From CBDDHT01 sp965228615 (lineage in GTDB: Bacteria > Pseudomonadota > Alphaproteobacteria > Rhizobiales > Methyloligellaceae): a DNA stretch of 64,000 bases. Made by a program: the position numbers and the translations under genes. Positions within the stretch are counted from its first letter, which is position 1; the number at the start of each line of letters is the position of its first letter. The notes under the pieces were generated by a model that was given only the letters and a program-made list of their open reading frames with translations, ran no database searches and was not told the origin of the DNA. Location of the stretch: the NCBI GenBank assembly GCA_965228615.1, contig CBDDHT010000001.1, positions 186,001 through 250,000 on the forward strand, written 5' to 3'. Below, piece by piece: positions 50,870 through 61,307 of this stretch.

Positions 50870-53800
50870 ATGGGCATGTCTCATTTTTTCATCGACCGAC
50901 CGATTTTTGCGGCCGTCATTTCCATTATCCTGACGATCATCGGCGTCATCTCCTATTTTCTGCTTCCGGTCTCGGAGTATCCGGAGATCGCACCGCCAAC
51001 GGTCGCCGTTACGGCAAGTTATCCAGGAGCGTCCGCCGAGGTGATCGCCGATACGGTGGCAGCGCCCTTGGAGCAGGAGATCAATGGCGTCGACAACATG
51101 CTCTATGTGGTCTCCCAATCGACCGGCAATGGTGCGATATCGATCAATGTCGTCTTCAAGCCGGGAACCGATATCGATCAGGCACAGGTGCTCGTACAGA
51201 ATCGTGTCTCCGTGGCGGAACCGCGTTTGCCCGAAGAGGTTCGCCGTTTAGGGGTCACCGTGCGGAAGAACTCGCCGGACCTGATGCTTGTCATCCATCT
51301 GACTTCATCCGACGGAACATTCGATCAGCAGTACATCTCGAACTACGCCACGTTGAATATCAAGGACGTATTGGCACGCATTGACGGCGTTGGCGAAGCA
51401 CGCGTCTTCGGTGCCAGGGATTATGCCATGCGGATTTGGCTGGACCCGGCACGTGTGGCCGCGCGTGGTCTCACGGCATCGGATGTCGTTGCGGCACTGA
51501 GAGGCGCCAATCTTCAGGTGGCCGCTGGTTCCATCAATCAACCACCGGCGAAATCTCCAGGTGCATTCGAGAAGAGTGTGTTGACGCTTGGGCGTCTCGA
51601 TAATCCCGAGCAGTTCATGGATACGGTTATCGCACGGGATACGGAAGGGCGCGTGACCAGGGTCCGGGATGTGGCGCGGGTCGAACTTGGATCGCAGGAA
51701 TACACGATCAACGCCTATCTGGACAACAAGGTCGCGACCGCCATCGTGATCTTCCAACGCCCCGGATCCAATGCATTGACGACGGCAGAGACGATTTTGA
51801 ACACCGTCGACGACTTGTCGAAGAGCTTTCCAAAGGGGCTCGAATACAGCGTCGTCTACAATCCAACCGAATTCATCCAACGCTCGGTCGACGAAGTGGT
51901 CAAAACATTGTGGGAGGCCCTGGCGCTCGTTGTTCTGGTGGTCTTGATCTTCTTGCAGACCTGGCGGGCGGCGATTATTCCCATCGTGGCCATACCCGTG
52001 TCGCTCATCGGGACATTTTTCATAATGTCCATATTCGGGTTCACTTTGAACAACCTGTCCCTCTTTGGATTAGTGCTGGCCATCGGCATCGTGGTCGATG
52101 ACGCGATTGTCGTTGTCGAGAATGTCGAAAGACATATAAGCGAGGGAATGTCTCCGCGTGACGCAGCCTATCGAACGATGACCGAGGTGTCCGGGGCGCT
52201 GGTGGCGATGTCGCTGGTCCTGTGCGCGGTTTTTGTCCCAACAGCGTTCATCACAGGGATATCCGGAGCTTTCTATCAGCAATTTGCTTTGACGATCGCT
52301 GGCTCTACGATGATTTCGCTGCTGGTGTCACTCACACTTTCTCCGGCGCTTTCTGCAATGCTCCTGAAACCGCACGAAGAGAATCCCGCCCCCAAGCGTG
52401 GTTTCATAAAATGGTTGTCATGGCCTCTCGACATATTCTTCAATGGTTTCAACTGGATCTTCGAACGATTGTCAGCCGGATATGCGGGATTCACTCGACG
52501 TGCAATTCGACTGTCAGTGCTGTTTCTCGTGGTCTATGGTGGATTGATCTATCTGACCTTTGATCAGTTCAACAAGACACCGACCGGGTTCATTCCCCAG
52601 CTGGATCGAGGTTACTTCATCACCGCAATGCAATTGCCGCCGGGTGCCAGCCTCGATCGAACCGATGCTGTGATCCGCAAGGCGTCCGATCTCCTTTTGT
52701 CGCGACCGGGTGTCAAGAATGCCGTTGGATTTGCAGGGTTCAACGGCGCTACATTTACCAATGCGCCAAATGCCGGTGTCATTTTCGTAACCCTCGAGGA
52801 CTTTCCGCAAAGAGAAGACAAGGGGCTGACAACAGATGGAATTCTTGGCGATCTGCGCCAGCAGCTTTTCGCGCTCAGAGATGCGTCGATCTTTGTGATA
52901 CCGCCGCCATCGGTGCCGGGCGTGGGGACGGGCGGCGGCTTCAAGCTCTATGTTCAAGATCGTTCTGGCCGGGGTGCCAGGGCGCTCGGGCAGGCGGCCT
53001 GGAGCATCGCCGGTCCGGCCAACCAGACACCGGGGCTGACGCAGGTCTTCACGCTGTTCAACACGTCGACACCGCAAGTCTTTGCAGACATCGATCGTAC
53101 GAAAGCCGAGAAGCTCGGCGTCCCGATCACACGTGTCTTCGATACACTTTCGATCTATATGGGTTCGGCATTCGTCAATGATTTCAATATTCTGGGGCGA
53201 ACATATCGTGTTACCGCACAGGCCGACAATCCTTTCCGCCTGAGCCTACGGGACGTGGAGACCCTCAAAACACGCTCCAACGCAGGCGGCATGGTGCCGA
53301 TAGGTTCCATCGCGACATTCCAGGATACGACGGGTCCTTATCGGATGCCGCGTTACAATCTGTTCCCGGCCGTCGAGGTTCAGGGCTCGATCCTTCCTGG
53401 ATACTCGACCGGGCAGGCTATCGCAGCCATTGAAAAGCTCGCCGAAACGAATTTGCCGCCAGGGTTCGGATTCGAATGGACCGAGTTGGCTCTTCAGGAA
53501 AAGCTTGCCGGCAACACTGCGATGATTGCTTTCGGACTTGCTGTCGTCTTTGTCTTTCTACTCCTTGCCGCGCAATACGAAAGTCTCGTGCTTCCTCTCG
53601 CCGTTATTCTGATCGTACCCATGTGTCTGCTGGCAGCCATTCTCGGTATCAACCTCAGGGGAATGGATAACAATATTCTGTCGCAAATCGGTCTTGTCGT
53701 TCTCATTGCGCTTGCCGCGAAAAACGCAATTCTGATCGTGGAGTTCGCCAAACAGGCGGAGGAAGAGGGGGCAAGTACCATCGACGCTGCGATTCAGGCA

Positions 53801-54040
53801 GCCAAAACCCGTCTCAGGCCGATCATGATGACATCTTTTGCGTTTATCCTTGGCGTTATCCCACTTGCGATCTCGCAGGGCGCAGGTGCCGAGATGCGAC
53901 AGGCGCTCGGCACGGCGGTGTTTTTCGGCATGCTTGGCGTTACGCTTTTTGGATTGGTGTTTACGCCGATATTCTACGTTGTTTGTCGCAAGGTTTTCTC
54001 ATTGAGTTGGTGGCGGAGTTTGAACCATTCTCGCGCATAG
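50870..54040 (+). CDS. HAE1-type RND multidrug efflux pump (MexF/AcrB-like)
   Basis: The 1056-residue protein starts at ATG 50870 and begins GMSHFFIDRPIFAAVISIIL. Motifs are typical of HAE1 pumps: PVSEYPEIAPPTVAVTASYP, FGLVLAIGIVVDDAIVVVEN (the D-D proton-relay pair in TM4), PTGFIPQLDRGYFITAMQLP and the C-terminal FFGMLGVTLFGLVFTPIFYV. The VVDDAIVVVEN motif distinguishes it from the HME pump earlier in the window. It should export hydrophobic drugs or solvents with the adaptor above. Confidence 0.95.
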   Translation: MGMSHFFIDRPIFAAVISIILTIIGVISYFLLPVSEYPEIAPPTVAVTASYPGASAEVIADTVAAPLEQEINGVDNMLYVVSQSTGNGAISINVVFKPGTDIDQAQVLVQNRVSVAEPRLPEEVRRLGVTVRKNSPDLMLVIHLTSSDGTFDQQYISNYATLNIKDVLARIDGVGEARVFGARDYAMRIWLDPARVAARGLTASDVVAALRGANLQVAAGSINQPPAKSPGAFEKSVLTLGRLDNPEQFMDTVIARDTEGRVTRVRDVARVELGSQEYTINAYLDNKVATAIVIFQRPGSNALTTAETILNTVDDLSKSFPKGLEYSVVYNPTEFIQRSVDEVVKTLWEALALVVLVVLIFLQTWRAAIIPIVAIPVSLIGTFFIMSIFGFTLNNLSLFGLVLAIGIVVDDAIVVVENVERHISEGMSPRDAAYRTMTEVSGALVAMSLVLCAVFVPTAFITGISGAFYQQFALTIAGSTMISLLVSLTLSPALSAMLLKPHEENPAPKRGFIKWLSWPLDIFFNGFNWIFERLSAGYAGFTRRAIRLSVLFLVVYGGLIYLTFDQFNKTPTGFIPQLDRGYFITAMQLPPGASLDRTDAVIRKASDLLLSRPGVKNAVGFAGFNGATFTNAPNAGVIFVTLEDFPQREDKGLTTDGILGDLRQQLFALRDASIFVIPPPSVPGVGTGGGFKLYVQDRSGRGARALGQAAWSIAGPANQTPGLTQVFTLFNTSTPQVFADIDRTKAEKLGVPITRVFDTLSIYMGSAFVNDFNILGRTYRVTAQADNPFRLSLRDVETLKTRSNAGGMVPIGSIATFQDTTGPYRMPRYNLFPAVEVQGSILPGYSTGQAIAAIEKLAETNLPPGFGFEWTELALQEKLAGNTAMIAFGLAVVFVFLLLAAQYESLVLPLAVILIVPMCLLAAILGINLRGMDNNILSQIGLVVLIALAAKNAILIVEFAKQAEEEGASTIDAAIQAAKTRLRPIMMTSFAFILGVIPLAISQGAGAEMRQALGTAVFFGMLGVTLFGLVFTPIFYVVCRKVFSLSWWRSLNHSRA

Positions 54041-54203
54041 GTTGTGGCGATAAATTCGATGAACCGACCGCATTGTGACAGAGCCGAAGCGCCGAAACAG
54101 GTGACACGGGACCCGGTCGGAAAAGCATTTCTTAACGAGCCGCACAGTACTGTTGGCCTCCTGAGTGTTTGCAGCTCCCGACCGGCAGAAGGTGCGGCAA
54201 TCC

Positions 54204-57200
54204 ATGCCCGAACGACACAGTTCAGGTGGATCCCGCGATGGTCCGCCCGACGGACACGACCCAACTATCGAAGGCAGCGACTTCGCGGGAAAGTTGTTGC
54301 TATCGACACTCGATGGAACATCCGACGCTGTTGTCGTTCTCGACCCACGCCTTCAGGTCATCTTTGCGAACCGCCGTTTTCGTGAGTCGTTATCAGCCAT
54401 AACAGAACACATTGCCCCAGGTTCATCCTACCGGGAGCTCCTGAGCCACCTGTTGGGAGACGATTCGGACTCGGCGGTTCTCGATGTAATCGATGCTTTG
54501 CGGGGTGGCGTTCTCGACAACGAGTTTGAACCATCGCCGGGACAGCGGTTCAATATTCGAAGTGAGCGTCTTCCAGGAGATTGCTATGCTGTATATCACG
54601 CCTGCCTTACCAATAAATCCGGACAATCGAGTGTAGGCCACTGTGAGGGAATGGACCCGCTGCGCGATGTGATCGCATTCATGGACCAGGGAGTACTCAC
54701 AACAGGGCCGGATGACACTTTCCAGTTATCGAATGATCGTGTCGCCGAGATACTGGAGATCCCGCCGCACCTGATTGCGGCAGGGGCCCCGCGTCAGGCG
54801 ATGGTGGAGTATCGCACCGACCGGGGCGATTACAAGCACGATGGATTCACCGATAGCGGTCAGGTTATGGAGGCATTTGCGCCTGGCAGACAATCGAAGA
54901 TGGAGATTACGACACCGTCCGGCCGGATCGTCCGCACGGACGCCAACCGACTGCCAAGTGGTGGTACCGTATTTACCTACACGGATATCACGCGTTTGCG
55001 TCAGCACGCGGTGATCACTGAAGAACACAAAAGAGATCTCGGCCAACGTGAGGCCGAGTTGGAGAGGCTTGCCCGAAAGCTCGATATTGCGGGACACGAC
55101 AACTGGGCTTTGTTGTCGCGCTTCGAGGCGATCATCGACAATATCGACTACGCCGTTGTGTTCATGGACAAGGATCTCCGCGTCGAGATAGCCAACCGAG
55201 CCTGGCGTGTCATGTGGGGCATCGACGAAGATGAACCGCTGACCAATTGCTGCATGGCCGACCTGATGAACAAGGCGCGATTGAACGACGTCTACGATGT
55301 CGAGGACGATGACTGGCAGACATATGTCCAACAACGTGTCACCGCGGTGCGTCGTGGTTCAATCCCCCCGATGGAAATCCGTCGCAAGGACGGTATGGTG
55401 CTGCGTTACCAGTGCGTGGCGTTGTCCGACGGCCGCCGGATGCTCACCTATTTTGAAATAACTGACATTAAGAATCGTGAAGTCGAACTTCGTCGCAATG
55501 CGGAAGCACTCGAAGTCATCTTCAACAATGTCAGACAAGGGCTGACGTGGTTCGATGCCGGTCTGAACCTGCGGGCCTTCAACGAGAAAGCGCTCGAAAC
55601 TCTCGATATCGAAAAGGGCACGCTCAGTATTGGCGATTCGTTGGAGTCGCTCATTCGAATCAACGTTGCACGCGGGGAGTATGGTGCCGGTGAGGTCGAA
55701 GCTATCGTGCAGGAGCGGCTTGAGGTTGCGCGCAGACTTGAGCCGACGGCTCTCGAGCGGCAACGTCATGATGGCCGACGTATCCGGATCGAACGATATC
55801 CGGTTTCCGAAGGCGGTTTCGTTGCCGTCTACACCGACGTGACGAGGCAGCATGAGCACGAGTTGGAGCTAGAGGCAGAGAAAGAAAGAGCGAATACGGC
55901 AAACCAGGCCAAATCGGCATTTCTTGCCAATATGAGCCATGAAATCCGTACACCTCTCAATAGTATCATCGGCATGGCGGAGCTCCTGCAGACAACACCG
56001 GTCGACGACCGGCAGCGCCGGTTCGCTCAAACGATTGTTTCGTCCAGCAATGGTCTTCTTGCAATCATCAACGACATTCTGGACTTCTCGAAAATCGAAG
56101 CCGGTGAATTGACGTATGTCCCTGAACCGTTCGACATGAGGGGAGCCATCGAAGATGTTGCGACAATGCTGGCGTCTCAAACGACCGGCAAGAATGTGGA
56201 AATCCTGGTACGTTACAAGCCCGGTACGCCTCGCAAAGTCGTGTCGGACAAGGGGAGATTCCGACAGATCGTCACCAACCTTGTCAGCAATGCGGTCAAG
56301 TTTACGGAAACCGGACATGTGCTAATCGATGTGAAGGGCGGGCAAACCGATGGCAGGGCCGATTTGACGATCTCGGTCATCGATACCGGGATCGGAATTC
56401 CAACCGACAAACATGAAGCGATCTTTGGCGCCTTTCAGCAGGTCGATGACTCCTCCACCCGTTGCCACGGAGGGACGGGACTGGGCCTTGCCATTACCAA
56501 ACGGATCGTCGAAACGCTGGGTGGCAGCATCGGTGTCGAAAGCGAAGTCGGGCGTGGCTCCACTTTTTGGTTCAACGTCGCGCTGCCGATGGCTTCGGAC
56601 GGTGCACTTTCAAAACAACCGCCGCCCGACGGGCTAACGGATCTTCCTGCTCTTATTGTCGATGACCGCCCGATAAACCGCTTGATTCTCGAGGAGCAAT
56701 TTGGCCATTGGGGTGCGCGGCCAACACCGGTCGATTCCGGACTGCGCGCTTTGGGTGCGTTGCAGGCTGCTTTGAAAGACGATGCGCCATTTCGTGTTGC
56801 GGTGGTTAACGAGACATTGCCCGATATGGACGCGGCGACATTTGTGCAGCATGTCAGAGGTATCGACGGCGCCTCCGATATGCCGATCATTGCCCTGACA
56901 TCGATTGGTAAGGGCGAAGCCTGGAATCGGCTGCAAGAACTTCGTATTTCCGGACTTTTAGAAAAACCCGTGAAAGGCGAACTCCTGCTGGAGACTATCG
57001 AAGAGGCAATTGCCGGCAAGGTGCTGACAGCGGACGCACATTCGGGTCAACAGTCGCCCCCTGCCGCAGGGACTGCGCAATGGACCGTGCTAGTTGCAGA
57101 GGATCATGAGATGAACCGCCGATTGGTGGAGCATATGCTCTACGGCTCCGATTTTCGGCCTATATTTGCCGAAAATGGCGAGGCGGCGGTTCGGCTCTAT

Positions 57201-57485
57201 CGCGAAACCCAACCGGATCTCATCTTGATGGACGTGTCGATGCCAAAGATGGATGGGTATGAGGCCACGGCCCGGATACGCGAAATTCAGCAGCATATGG
57301 GCAACGCCGTGCCGATTATCGGAGTCACCGCGCATGCATTTGAGGAGGATAAGCGACGGTGCCTTCAGAGTGGCATGGACGATCACCTGCCAAAACCCCT
57401 CGGACTGGAGGCGCTCAGGAATGCACTTGAGCATTGGATCCACGGTCGCCAGTCGAGCGCTGCGCCAATAGCAACGCTTCAGTAA
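54204..57485 (+). CDS. Multi-PAS hybrid histidine kinase with two receiver domains
   Basis: The 1093-residue kinase starts at ATG 54204 (AAGG upstream; an earlier GTG is in frame). There are several PAS-like domains (DGTSDAVVVLDPRLQVIFAN; DNIDYAVVFMDKDLRVEIAN; NNVRQGLTWFDAGLNLRAFN) joined by coiled coils, then HisKA with H579 in NMSHEIRTPLNSIIGMAEL, HATPase with GFAG-type GGTGLGLAITKRIVE, and two receivers. The first receiver lacks its phosphorylatable Asp (N869 in VVNETLPDMD), the second is intact (D1010 in LILMDVSMPKMDG). No membrane helix is present. Function is signalling with an unknown cytoplasmic cue. Confidence 0.9.
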   Translation: MPERHSSGGSRDGPPDGHDPTIEGSDFAGKLLLSTLDGTSDAVVVLDPRLQVIFANRRFRESLSAITEHIAPGSSYRELLSHLLGDDSDSAVLDVIDALRGGVLDNEFEPSPGQRFNIRSERLPGDCYAVYHACLTNKSGQSSVGHCEGMDPLRDVIAFMDQGVLTTGPDDTFQLSNDRVAEILEIPPHLIAAGAPRQAMVEYRTDRGDYKHDGFTDSGQVMEAFAPGRQSKMEITTPSGRIVRTDANRLPSGGTVFTYTDITRLRQHAVITEEHKRDLGQREAELERLARKLDIAGHDNWALLSRFEAIIDNIDYAVVFMDKDLRVEIANRAWRVMWGIDEDEPLTNCCMADLMNKARLNDVYDVEDDDWQTYVQQRVTAVRRGSIPPMEIRRKDGMVLRYQCVALSDGRRMLTYFEITDIKNREVELRRNAEALEVIFNNVRQGLTWFDAGLNLRAFNEKALETLDIEKGTLSIGDSLESLIRINVARGEYGAGEVEAIVQERLEVARRLEPTALERQRHDGRRIRIERYPVSEGGFVAVYTDVTRQHEHELELEAEKERANTANQAKSAFLANMSHEIRTPLNSIIGMAELLQTTPVDDRQRRFAQTIVSSSNGLLAIINDILDFSKIEAGELTYVPEPFDMRGAIEDVATMLASQTTGKNVEILVRYKPGTPRKVVSDKGRFRQIVTNLVSNAVKFTETGHVLIDVKGGQTDGRADLTISVIDTGIGIPTDKHEAIFGAFQQVDDSSTRCHGGTGLGLAITKRIVETLGGSIGVESEVGRGSTFWFNVALPMASDGALSKQPPPDGLTDLPALIVDDRPINRLILEEQFGHWGARPTPVDSGLRALGALQAALKDDAPFRVAVVNETLPDMDAATFVQHVRGIDGASDMPIIALTSIGKGEAWNRLQELRISGLLEKPVKGELLLETIEEAIAGKVLTADAHSGQQSPPAAGTAQWTVLVAEDHEMNRRLVEHMLYGSDFRPIFAENGEAAVRLYRETQPDLILMDVSMPKMDGYEATARIREIQQHMGNAVPIIGVTAHAFEEDKRRCLQSGMDDHLPKPLGLEALRNALEHWIHGRQSSAAPIATLQ

Positions 57486-57581
57486 CCTTTATACAACCCG
57501 CGAAACCCCCGGATTAACGCTAATTTCATGCCTGCCGTGTAGCGTCTGCACGGTGTGGTTGTATGAGTTCTGGGGGCTCAA

Positions 57582-58385
57582 ATGCGTATCGCGTCCTTGT
57601 TTAAGTCTTTGGCTTGTTCCGTTTTTGCGATCTCTTTGGCGGCAACGGCAAATGCAGGCGAGCTCAAAATCGTCGGTACAGGCGATGGTCTGGAAATGCT
57701 ACGCGCGCTCGCTGTGGCTTATGCCGCAGAGCATGACAGTGTCGAAATCTCGATCCCACCGAGTATCGGATCGGGAGGCGGCGTTGTCGCTGTTGGCTCT
57801 GACCGTGAGCGTTTAGGACGTGTCGCGCGGCCTTTGAAGCCGTCTGAGATCAAGTACGGCCTGGTCTATGTGCCCATTGCCAAGATTCCATCGGCGATTT
57901 TCACCCATCCGTCGACCAACATTAGAGGGCTGACCAGCAGCGATCTCGTGCGCGTCTATTCGGGCAAGGCGACATCGTGGTCGGATCTTGGTGGTGCAAA
58001 GCTCAAGGTGAAAGTTGTCCGACGCGAAGAGGCCGACAGCACGCTTCAGGTTCTGCGTGCGAGCATGCCGGGCTGGTCTTCCCTTGAATTTACATCTCGC
58101 TCAAAAACGGCGGTAACGACGCAAGACGCGATCCAGACCGTTCGCCAAATACCGGGGACGATCGGCTTTGGCCCTTACTCCAAACCCCTTAGCTTCGATA
58201 TGAACGTTCTTCGGATTGATGGAAAGTTCCCGACTGATCCCGATTATCCTAGTGCCGTCGAGTTGGCTCTGATCTACAAAGCGGACAGACTCGATAACGC
58301 TATGAAATCCTTTGTCGATTTCTCACTGTCAGAAGCAGGCGCCAAGATCATCACCAACTATGGCGGTGTTCCTGCGCGACCGTAG
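57582..58385 (+). CDS. Periplasmic phosphate-binding-like protein (PstS/PBP2 type)
   Basis: The 267-residue protein has a signal peptide (SVFAISLAATANAGELKIVG), the PBP-like domain with PPSIGSGGGVVAVGSDRERL, RVARPLKPSEIK, and GLTSSDLVRVYSGKATSWSD, and ends FSLSEAGAKIITNYGGVPAR. It resembles the phosphate-type binding proteins but no ABC permease or ATPase genes are nearby. The GGDEF-EAL protein starts 6 bp after it, so the pair probably works as binding protein plus membrane sensor. GGGGG precedes ATG 57582. Confidence 0.85.
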   Translation: MRIASLFKSLACSVFAISLAATANAGELKIVGTGDGLEMLRALAVAYAAEHDSVEISIPPSIGSGGGVVAVGSDRERLGRVARPLKPSEIKYGLVYVPIAKIPSAIFTHPSTNIRGLTSSDLVRVYSGKATSWSDLGGAKLKVKVVRREEADSTLQVLRASMPGWSSLEFTSRSKTAVTTQDAIQTVRQIPGTIGFGPYSKPLSFDMNVLRIDGKFPTDPDYPSAVELALIYKADRLDNAMKSFVDFSLSEAGAKIITNYGGVPARP

Positions 58386-58391
58386 GGTTCA

Positions 58392-61283
58392 ATGAAAATC
58401 CGGCTGCGTTCGCTATCTACAAGATTCACTGTTGGTACAACTGCGACGGCAGCAGCGGCTTTTCTTTGCCTGATCGCACTTGTCGTCTATCAGCTCGAGC
58501 GAAGCATCGAGCGCCAGGCCCTGAAGCTGGAAGCGCTCTCGGATGCCAAGCTGGCGGACACGCTCGATGCCAATGTTCGACTGGCGGGAAAACGCCTTGA
58601 AGCCCTTTTCGAAGACACCAGTCGTCGCGTCAGTGCGATTGCGAGCCGTGCCGATACGATCACGGCCGCGTCCTCGCTCAATGTCGTTGCGATGTCCGAG
58701 ATGCTCGGTCCTGCAGCGAAGAATGCTCAACTCGATGGAATTGTCGTAGTCAATCATGACGGAAAAGTCATTGGCGCCTCCTCCGGACAGGCCGATCTGA
58801 TTTCAATTGACCTACGCCTCTCTCGAGCCAAGTTTGCCGAACCGATTAAGCGGCTTCTGGCTAGAAACAATCCTGCAGATCCGGAAATTTTCACCGATCT
58901 GATACCGGCCAATGAGTTCGGCGCACTGATTCCGAAGCCCGGAGAATTTGCAATCTCCCAAGTCGTCTTTGTACCGTTGTTCGATGACTTTGGAGAGGTA
59001 TCAGGCGGTTTGATCGCACAGCGCCGGCTTCAGCGTCATGAAGCAACGCTTCTCGAATTTGCTGAAATTGGTTCGCTGAGTCTGGCGGTTCTCTTGAACG
59101 GGAAAGTGATTTCCGATGCGGCGTTTCTCGGCGATCTGTCCAATATCGGCAAGAGGCGTTCTAATTCAAACATCACTGCCGATAGTCATCATGTGATCCG
59201 ATGCAATACGATAATCGAGCCTCTTGAGATTTGTGCCCTAAAGCCCATCGAGGAACTCTATGCGACACAATACGAGCTGACCAAGATCGGCAAGGAGGAA
59301 GAGCGTTCTCTTGTAAAGTCTCTCATAGTGTTTGGTCTCTTTTCGACGATCGTGTTCGTTCTCTTTTCAATCGCCATCGCGCGTCAGATAACGCGACCGC
59401 TCACCCGTATCACTCGCGTCGTGTCTGGCGTCGCAGGCGGGGACTATGAGGCGGAAGTCGACAGCACCGAACGTGCCGATGAGGTTGGAGACATTGCGCG
59501 TGCCGTTGTCTTGCTGCAGGACTCTGTGAAGGAGCGTGATAGTCTGCGCGAGAACATCCAGGTCAAGAACGAAATTCTGAAGCGCAAAGAGGCGGAGCTT
59601 CGAACCCAGAACGGCCTGTTCGATGCTGCCCTGAACAACATGTCGCATGGATTGTGCATGTTCGGTCAGGACCAGAAGTTGATCGTATCGAACAGGCGCT
59701 ATCTGGAATTATTCGATCTGACATCCGAGCAAGTGTGCCCGGGTATGGAACTTTCGACGCTGATTGCCCTACAGCATGTCGCCACTGCAGAAGACTCCGA
59801 AGACGATATCGCGCGACCCCCAGACGATGCCTGGCCGGTTAATAGGCGCAGTGCCGATACGCTTCGTCTGACAAATGGCCGCATGATCTTGACGACCCGA
59901 CAACCGCTTATCGGCGGCGGTTGGGTTGCGATATTCGAGGACGTGACCGAACGGCAACGTGCCCGGGACCGTCTCGCACATCTTGCGAAACATGATGGTC
60001 TGACGGACCTGCCAAACCGCATCCGGCTTCGCGAACATCTGACCGCAAGTCTGCTCCAGCGAGAGTCGGAAGGTGGAAACTTTGCGATCCTGTTTATGGA
60101 TCTGGACGAATTCAAAACCGTGAATGACTCACTCGGCCACCACGTTGGCGATCAGCTCTTGTGCGAGGTGGCGGTCCGTCTCAAATCGATTACGACCGAC
60201 AATCAGTTGGTCGTCCGATTGGGGGGCGACGAGTTTGCAATCGTCACAGAAATCCCGACTCGCGGAACCGACGCTGCCCATCTCGCGCGCAAAAGCATCG
60301 ATGCCGTGTCGCAGCCCTACATGATTGAAGATCATGAAGCTGTAATCAGTGCGAGTGTCGGCATCGCCATGGTGCGGGAAGAAGGCCTGGACGGCGATGA
60401 ACTCCTCCGTCAGGCCGATCTCGCCTTGTACCAAGCCAAGGCAGACGGCCGGAACACATACCGTTTCTTCGAAGAGGAAATGGGCACGCAGATCAACACC
60501 CGTCGTGAGCTGATTACCGATCTCCAGCGTGCAATGGAGAATGGTGAACTCGAGGCGTTCTTCCAGCCGCAGATAAACCTCGCCGATGATACGATTTCCG
60601 GTTTCGAAGCATTGATGCGCTGGCGCCACCCGGTTCGGGGTATGATCTCGCCGGCAGAGTTCATCCCGATCGCCGAGGACACGGGGCTAATCGTTCAGAT
60701 GGGTGAGTGGATCCTGCGCGAGTCGTGCAGGGTAGCGATGGACTGGCCTCTGCCGGTACGGGTCGCCGTCAACATTTCTGCGCGTCAGCTCAAGTCCAAA
60801 GGGTTTGCGTCGACTTTGATCAATACGCTTGCGACGACCGGGCTTCCCTCGAACCGTCTTGAGCTTGAAGTGACGGAAAGCGTGCTCCTCGGCGAGGACG
60901 ACGAGACCTTATCGGCGCTGATGCGAACGAAGGCACTTGGTGTCAAGATCTCGATGGATGATTTTGGTACCGGATATTCTTCGCTGAGCTGTCTGAGGAG
61001 TTTCCCCTTCGATAAGATCAAGATCGATCAGTCTTTCGTGCGATCTATGGCCGACAACGAGGAATCGGAATCGATCGTACGTGCCATCGTGGAACTGGCG
61101 GATTCTCTCAAAATGACTACGACTGCAGAAGGCGTAGAAACGAAAGACCTGATTAAGCTTCTGAGAAGCTGTGGCTGCACGGAGGCGCAGGGCTACTACT
61201 TTGGCAGGCCGGCACCGGCAAGCGAGGCCAAACGACTTCTGCAATCAAATATGCAGCCACTGAGGATCGTTGCAAGTGGCTAG
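58392..61283 (+). CDS. Membrane GGDEF-EAL cyclic-di-GMP enzyme with periplasmic sensor
   Basis: The 963-residue protein has two membrane helices (about 17-37 and 313-335) around a periplasmic cache-like domain, then HAMP (RPLTRITRVVSGVAGGDYEA), PAS (DAALNNMSHGLCMFGQDQKL), GGDEF with G611-G-D-E-F615 and EAL with E739-A-L741. EAL hallmarks NISARQL, DDFGTGYSSL and AEGVET are present, so both the cyclase and the phosphodiesterase look intact. It is coupled to the phosphate-binding-like gene 6 bp upstream. The likely output is biofilm or motility control in response to the bound ligand. Confidence 0.92.
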   Translation: MKIRLRSLSTRFTVGTTATAAAAFLCLIALVVYQLERSIERQALKLEALSDAKLADTLDANVRLAGKRLEALFEDTSRRVSAIASRADTITAASSLNVVAMSEMLGPAAKNAQLDGIVVVNHDGKVIGASSGQADLISIDLRLSRAKFAEPIKRLLARNNPADPEIFTDLIPANEFGALIPKPGEFAISQVVFVPLFDDFGEVSGGLIAQRRLQRHEATLLEFAEIGSLSLAVLLNGKVISDAAFLGDLSNIGKRRSNSNITADSHHVIRCNTIIEPLEICALKPIEELYATQYELTKIGKEEERSLVKSLIVFGLFSTIVFVLFSIAIARQITRPLTRITRVVSGVAGGDYEAEVDSTERADEVGDIARAVVLLQDSVKERDSLRENIQVKNEILKRKEAELRTQNGLFDAALNNMSHGLCMFGQDQKLIVSNRRYLELFDLTSEQVCPGMELSTLIALQHVATAEDSEDDIARPPDDAWPVNRRSADTLRLTNGRMILTTRQPLIGGGWVAIFEDVTERQRARDRLAHLAKHDGLTDLPNRIRLREHLTASLLQRESEGGNFAILFMDLDEFKTVNDSLGHHVGDQLLCEVAVRLKSITTDNQLVVRLGGDEFAIVTEIPTRGTDAAHLARKSIDAVSQPYMIEDHEAVISASVGIAMVREEGLDGDELLRQADLALYQAKADGRNTYRFFEEEMGTQINTRRELITDLQRAMENGELEAFFQPQINLADDTISGFEALMRWRHPVRGMISPAEFIPIAEDTGLIVQMGEWILRESCRVAMDWPLPVRVAVNISARQLKSKGFASTLINTLATTGLPSNRLELEVTESVLLGEDDETLSALMRTKALGVKISMDDFGTGYSSLSCLRSFPFDKIKIDQSFVRSMADNEESESIVRAIVELADSLKMTTTAEGVETKDLIKLLRSCGCTEAQGYYFGRPAPASEAKRLLQSNMQPLRIVASG

Positions 61284-61307
61284 AGAATCTATGCTGTTGC
61301 GGAGTAT

